From Rhodospirillaceae bacterium SYSU D60007 (lineage in GTDB: Bacteria > Pseudomonadota > Alphaproteobacteria > Reyranellales > Reyranellaceae), in NCBI GenBank assembly GCA_003574685.1, contig QOCQ01000012.1:98594-162593 (forward strand): 64,000 nt of DNA, read 5' to 3'. The position numbers were made by a program, and so were the translations under genes. The notes beneath the pieces are model-generated. The model searched no databases, was not told the DNA's origin, and worked only from the letters and a program-made list of their open reading frames with translations. The stretch's first letter is position 1. Each line of letters begins with the position of its first letter. Below are positions 61,800-64,000 of this stretch, one piece after another.

Positions 61800-62429
61800 A
61801 TGCCCTCGATCAAGTCATCGATGGCGCCGCGTGCCTGGGTGCGTCTTGCCTCCGGCCGGCGGATCGACCTGCTCAATCCCTCGCCGCTCGACTTCGAGGA
61901 CGAGGATATTGCGATCGGGCTCTCGCGCACGCCGCGCTGGGGCGGCCACTCGGTTTGGGAGTGGCCGATGTCCGTGGCGCAGCACTCGATCCTCGTGCTC
62001 GAGATCATGCGCGCAAGGGGCAGGCCGCTCGCCGACCGGCTGCAACTGGCGGCGCTGCTGCACGACGCTTCGGAAGGGCTGATGGCGTTCGATCCCATCT
62101 CGCCGGTGAAGCCGTTCCTGGGCGACGGCTACAAGGCGCTGGATGCGCGTCTGCAGGCGGTGATCCATGTGCGCTACGGCCTGCCCGCGCAGCTTCCGGC
62201 GGACTGGATCGCGCCGATCAAGGACGCGGACCGCGCCTCGGCCGCCGCCGAAGCACGCCACGTGGCAGGCTGGACGTTGCAGGAGATTCGGCAGGCGCTG
62301 GGCATCACCGCCCGCCCGCCGGCCGGCGATCCGCTGGTCTCCCGCTACGGCGGCGTGCCGTGGGAACCGTGGCCCGCGCGCGTGGCCGCCGAGCGCTTCC
62401 TTGCAGCACTCGCCGCGCTGCGGGCGTAG
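61800..62429 (+). CDS. HD-domain phosphohydrolase (YfbR-like)
   Basis: A 209-residue protein with the HD motifs SVAQHSILVLEIM (first His), LAALLHDASEGLMAFDPISP (His-Asp) and a later Asp in PIKDADRASAAAEA, as in YfbR-type 5'-deoxynucleotidases. It begins with WVRLASGRRIDLLNPSPLDF, which is common in phage and proteobacterial homologues. It probably hydrolyses a nucleotide. The gene follows the third M81 gene by ten bases. Confidence 0.85.
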   Translation: MPSIKSSMAPRAWVRLASGRRIDLLNPSPLDFEDEDIAIGLSRTPRWGGHSVWEWPMSVAQHSILVLEIMRARGRPLADRLQLAALLHDASEGLMAFDPISPVKPFLGDGYKALDARLQAVIHVRYGLPAQLPADWIAPIKDADRASAAAEARHVAGWTLQEIRQALGITARPPAGDPLVSRYGGVPWEPWPARVAAERFLAALAALRA

Positions 62430-62435
62430 GAACAA

Positions 62436-62575
62436 CCTTCCCGCGGAGGGGGAAGGTGCCCCGAAGGGGCGGAAGGGGGATGGTGCAACCGGCTCAGCGT
62501 CTCACATTTCACGCCGTGCTTGTTGAGGCATCCCCCTTCCGGCGCTGCGCGCCACCTTCCCCCTCCGGGGGAAGG
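62436..62575. repeat. Composite inverted repeat (family C)
   Basis: CCTTCCCGCGGAGGGGGAAGG (62436-62456) and CCTTCCCCCTCCGGGGGAAGG (62555-62575) are the outer arms. Inner inverted segments GGAAGGGGGATG and CATCCCCCTTCC flank a non-repeated centre. It lies between convergent genes and could terminate both. Confidence 0.75.
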
Positions 62576-62586
62576 CCCATGAGAAT

Positions 62587-62913
62587 TTATTTCACTGACG
62601 AGAAGCTGGTGGGCTGCAGCATCGCACTTGAGACATTGGCGACGATCTGGCCGTCCTTCTCGGTTTCGGCGCGCGCGGCCAGCCACTCCGGATCGGTGGC
62701 GAAGCGGTTCCATTTCTGCTCGCGCTCCGCCAGCGACTCCCAGGCCAGCATGTAGTGAAGGTCCTGGTTCGATTCGCCGATGATCGTTGTCCAGAACCCG
62801 GCCTGCCGGATGCCGTGCTTCTCCCACAGCTTCAGGGTGATGGTCTCGAAGCGCTTGAGCAGGGCAGGCAGGCGGCCCGGCACGCAGCGATAAATGCGCA
62901 GCTCATAGATCAT
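62587..62913 (-). CDS. NIPSNAP-family protein
   Basis: A 108-residue ferredoxin-like alpha/beta barrel: MIYELRIYRCVPGRLPALLK, FETITLKLWEKHGIRQAGFW, YMLAWESLAEREQKWNRFAT and DPEWLAARAETEKDG. These match NIPSNAP domains, which bind small ligands or act in stress responses in eukaryotes; bacterial functions are mostly unknown. Confidence 0.92.
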   Translation of the reverse strand: MIYELRIYRCVPGRLPALLKRFETITLKLWEKHGIRQAGFWTTIIGESNQDLHYMLAWESLAEREQKWNRFATDPEWLAARAETEKDGQIVANVSSAMLQPTSFSSVK

Positions 62914-63016
62914 GGCGTCTCCTCCGTGATGCGACGGCGGAAATCATAGCACATGCACGGCTGGCAGACCGGTTTGGCCGTTCCCGGCGGGCGTGCGGGC
63001 GGCCATTCTCCGACCC

Positions 63017-63979
63017 ATGCAATACACCACGCTTGGCAGGACAGGATTGCGGGCGAGCGTTGCCGGCCTGGGCTGCGGCGGCAACAGCCGCATCGGGCAG
63101 GGATCGGGGCTGAGCGAGGCGCAGTCCGTGGCGCTGGTGCGCGAAGCGCTTGAGCTGGGCGTGAACTTCATCGATACCGCAGAAGCCTATGGCACTGAGC
63201 ACATTGTCGGGCAGGCGATCACCGCGGTGCCGCGCGACGAGGTCGTGGTTTCGACCAAGTGCCTGATCCGCAGCGGCGGCGGCTTGCGTTCCGCCGCCGA
63301 CGTGGTGAGTGCGCTGGAGGGCTCGCTGCGGCGCCTGCGCACGGACTACGTCGACGTGTTCCACCTGCACGCGGTCGCGCCCGCGGCCTATGAGCATGCG
63401 CTATCAGAACTGGCGCCAGCGCTGTTGCGCGAGAGGGAGAAGGGCAAGCTGCGCCATCTCGGGGTGACCGAAACCGGCCCAAACGATCCCCGGCAGGAGA
63501 TGCTGCAGCGGGCTGTCCACGATTCCTGCTGGGAGGTGATGATGCTCGCCTACAGCATGATGAACCAGGGCGCGCGGCGGAAGGTGTTTCCCCACACCCG
63601 GCGCAACGGCATCGGCACGCTGCTGATGTTCGTGGTGCGCAACATCTTCAGCGTGCCGGCGCTGCTGGCGCGCACGGTGAAGGAGCTGGCCGATGCCGGC
63701 AAGGTACCTTCCTCGCTGGGAGACCTTCAGGCGCCACTCGATTTCCTGGTGCACGAGGGCGGCGCCTCCAGCGTGACGGACGCCGCCTATCGCTTCGCGC
63801 GCCACGCGCCGGGCAGCGACGTCGTATTGTTCGGTACTGGCAACCGCGCCCATCTGCGCGCCAATATCGACTCGATCCTGAAGCCGCCTTTGCCGCCGGC
63901 TGACGTGGCGAAGCTGTATGAGTTGTTCGGCGCCCTGGAAGGCGTCGGCCTCGATCTGCCCGATCGCATGCGTTCATAG
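63017..63979 (+). CDS. Aldo/keto reductase
   Basis: A 320-residue TIM-barrel oxidoreductase. MQYTTLGRTGLRASVAGLGC is the family N terminus; the catalytic Asp and Tyr lie in NFIDTAEAYGTEHIVG, the Lys in VVVSTKCLIRS, the His in DVFHLHAVAP. It likely reduces aldehydes or ketones with NADPH. The start at 63017 fits the family; an earlier ATG lacks support. It is divergent from the NIPSNAP gene. Confidence 0.92.
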   Translation: MQYTTLGRTGLRASVAGLGCGGNSRIGQGSGLSEAQSVALVREALELGVNFIDTAEAYGTEHIVGQAITAVPRDEVVVSTKCLIRSGGGLRSAADVVSALEGSLRRLRTDYVDVFHLHAVAPAAYEHALSELAPALLREREKGKLRHLGVTETGPNDPRQEMLQRAVHDSCWEVMMLAYSMMNQGARRKVFPHTRRNGIGTLLMFVVRNIFSVPALLARTVKELADAGKVPSSLGDLQAPLDFLVHEGGASSVTDAAYRFARHAPGSDVVLFGTGNRAHLRANIDSILKPPLPPADVAKLYELFGALEGVGLDLPDRMRS

Positions 63980-63980
63980 G

Positions 63981-64000
63981 CTTCCCCCGGAGGGGGAAGG
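63981..64000. repeat. Short palindromic repeat (family C), at window end
   Basis: CTTCCCCCGGAGGGGGAAGG begins two bases after the aldo/keto reductase stop and runs to the window edge. It matches the arms at 62436-62575. Confidence 0.7.

Noticed and set aside
59891..62098. Open frame of 735 codons on the minus strand
   Set aside because: Shadow of the third M81 gene and the HD phosphohydrolase, with low-complexity composition. The lipoprotein gene it partly overlaps has a proper signal peptide in a different frame.

Overview
This window is GC-rich, densely coded chromosomal DNA from an alphaproteobacterium. The evidence is the neighbourhood sixA/ppk1 ... ppx, rnd, aspS; two DUF1849 (EipB) genes; an NDUFS4-type complex I accessory subunit; a GAAC-N7-GAAC LexA box before dinB; and a SigF/NrsF-type sigma/anti-sigma pair. 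I cannot name the genus. There is no rRNA, CRISPR array, integrase or intact insertion sequence, so this is core chromosome with accessory patches.

Layout. 1-11 kb: polyphosphate and RNA metabolism (sixA end, ppk1, ppx, rnd, aspS), interrupted by an LLM-class oxidoreductase and two divergent citrate-synthase-family genes, one carrying an N-terminal helix-turn-helix. 11-20.5 kb: a 2-hydroxyacid dehydrogenase, tandem EipB paralogues, a ROK kinase, a His-rich secreted protein with two EF-hand loops, a CmcJ-like oxidoreductase, a PrpF-like isomerase, a decayed junction (truncated membrane protein against an AraC remnant), a rhodanese, a LigB-type dioxygenase and rpmG. 20.5-29 kb: two close M81/MlrC paralogues bracketing a CoA-transferase/CoA-lyase pair, then YajQ, a dienoyl-CoA reductase and a double cold-shock protein. 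28.9-31.5 kb: a thiamin-precursor ABC transporter behind a TPP riboswitch. 31.6-38 kb: small metabolic genes, malonyl-CoA synthetase, GST, O-methyltransferase, and two tRNAs flanking the NDUFS4-like gene. 38-41.2 kb: two class III cyclases, one fused directly to an ABC-type substrate-binding domain. 41.5-48 kb: a frameshifted hexapeptide protein, then the most striking locus, a bufferin-type copper RiPP operon (DUF2282 precursor, DUF692 maturase, DUF2063 partner, DoxX) divergent from an ECF sigma factor and its NrsF anti-sigma factor. 47.8-64 kb: aminotransferase, GFA protein, LexA-boxed dinB, a winged-helix/TPR regulator, a lipid kinase and a PAP2 phosphatase, hydroxyisourate hydrolase, a 1170-residue indolepyruvate oxidoreductase, an orphan terminase-like protein, a third M81 protein, an HD phosphohydrolase, NIPSNAP and an aldo/keto reductase.

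How it works together. The buf locus reads as one circuit. Both divergent promoters show the same GTAACA-N16-CGAA architecture, so the sigma factor would drive itself and the RiPP operon, while NrsF, with two conserved-type cysteines, would sense metal or oxidative stress. A perfect hairpin between precursor and maturase genes could set their ratio. Three families of inverted intergenic repeats (REPIN-like) are scattered through the window and coincide with several gene boundaries.
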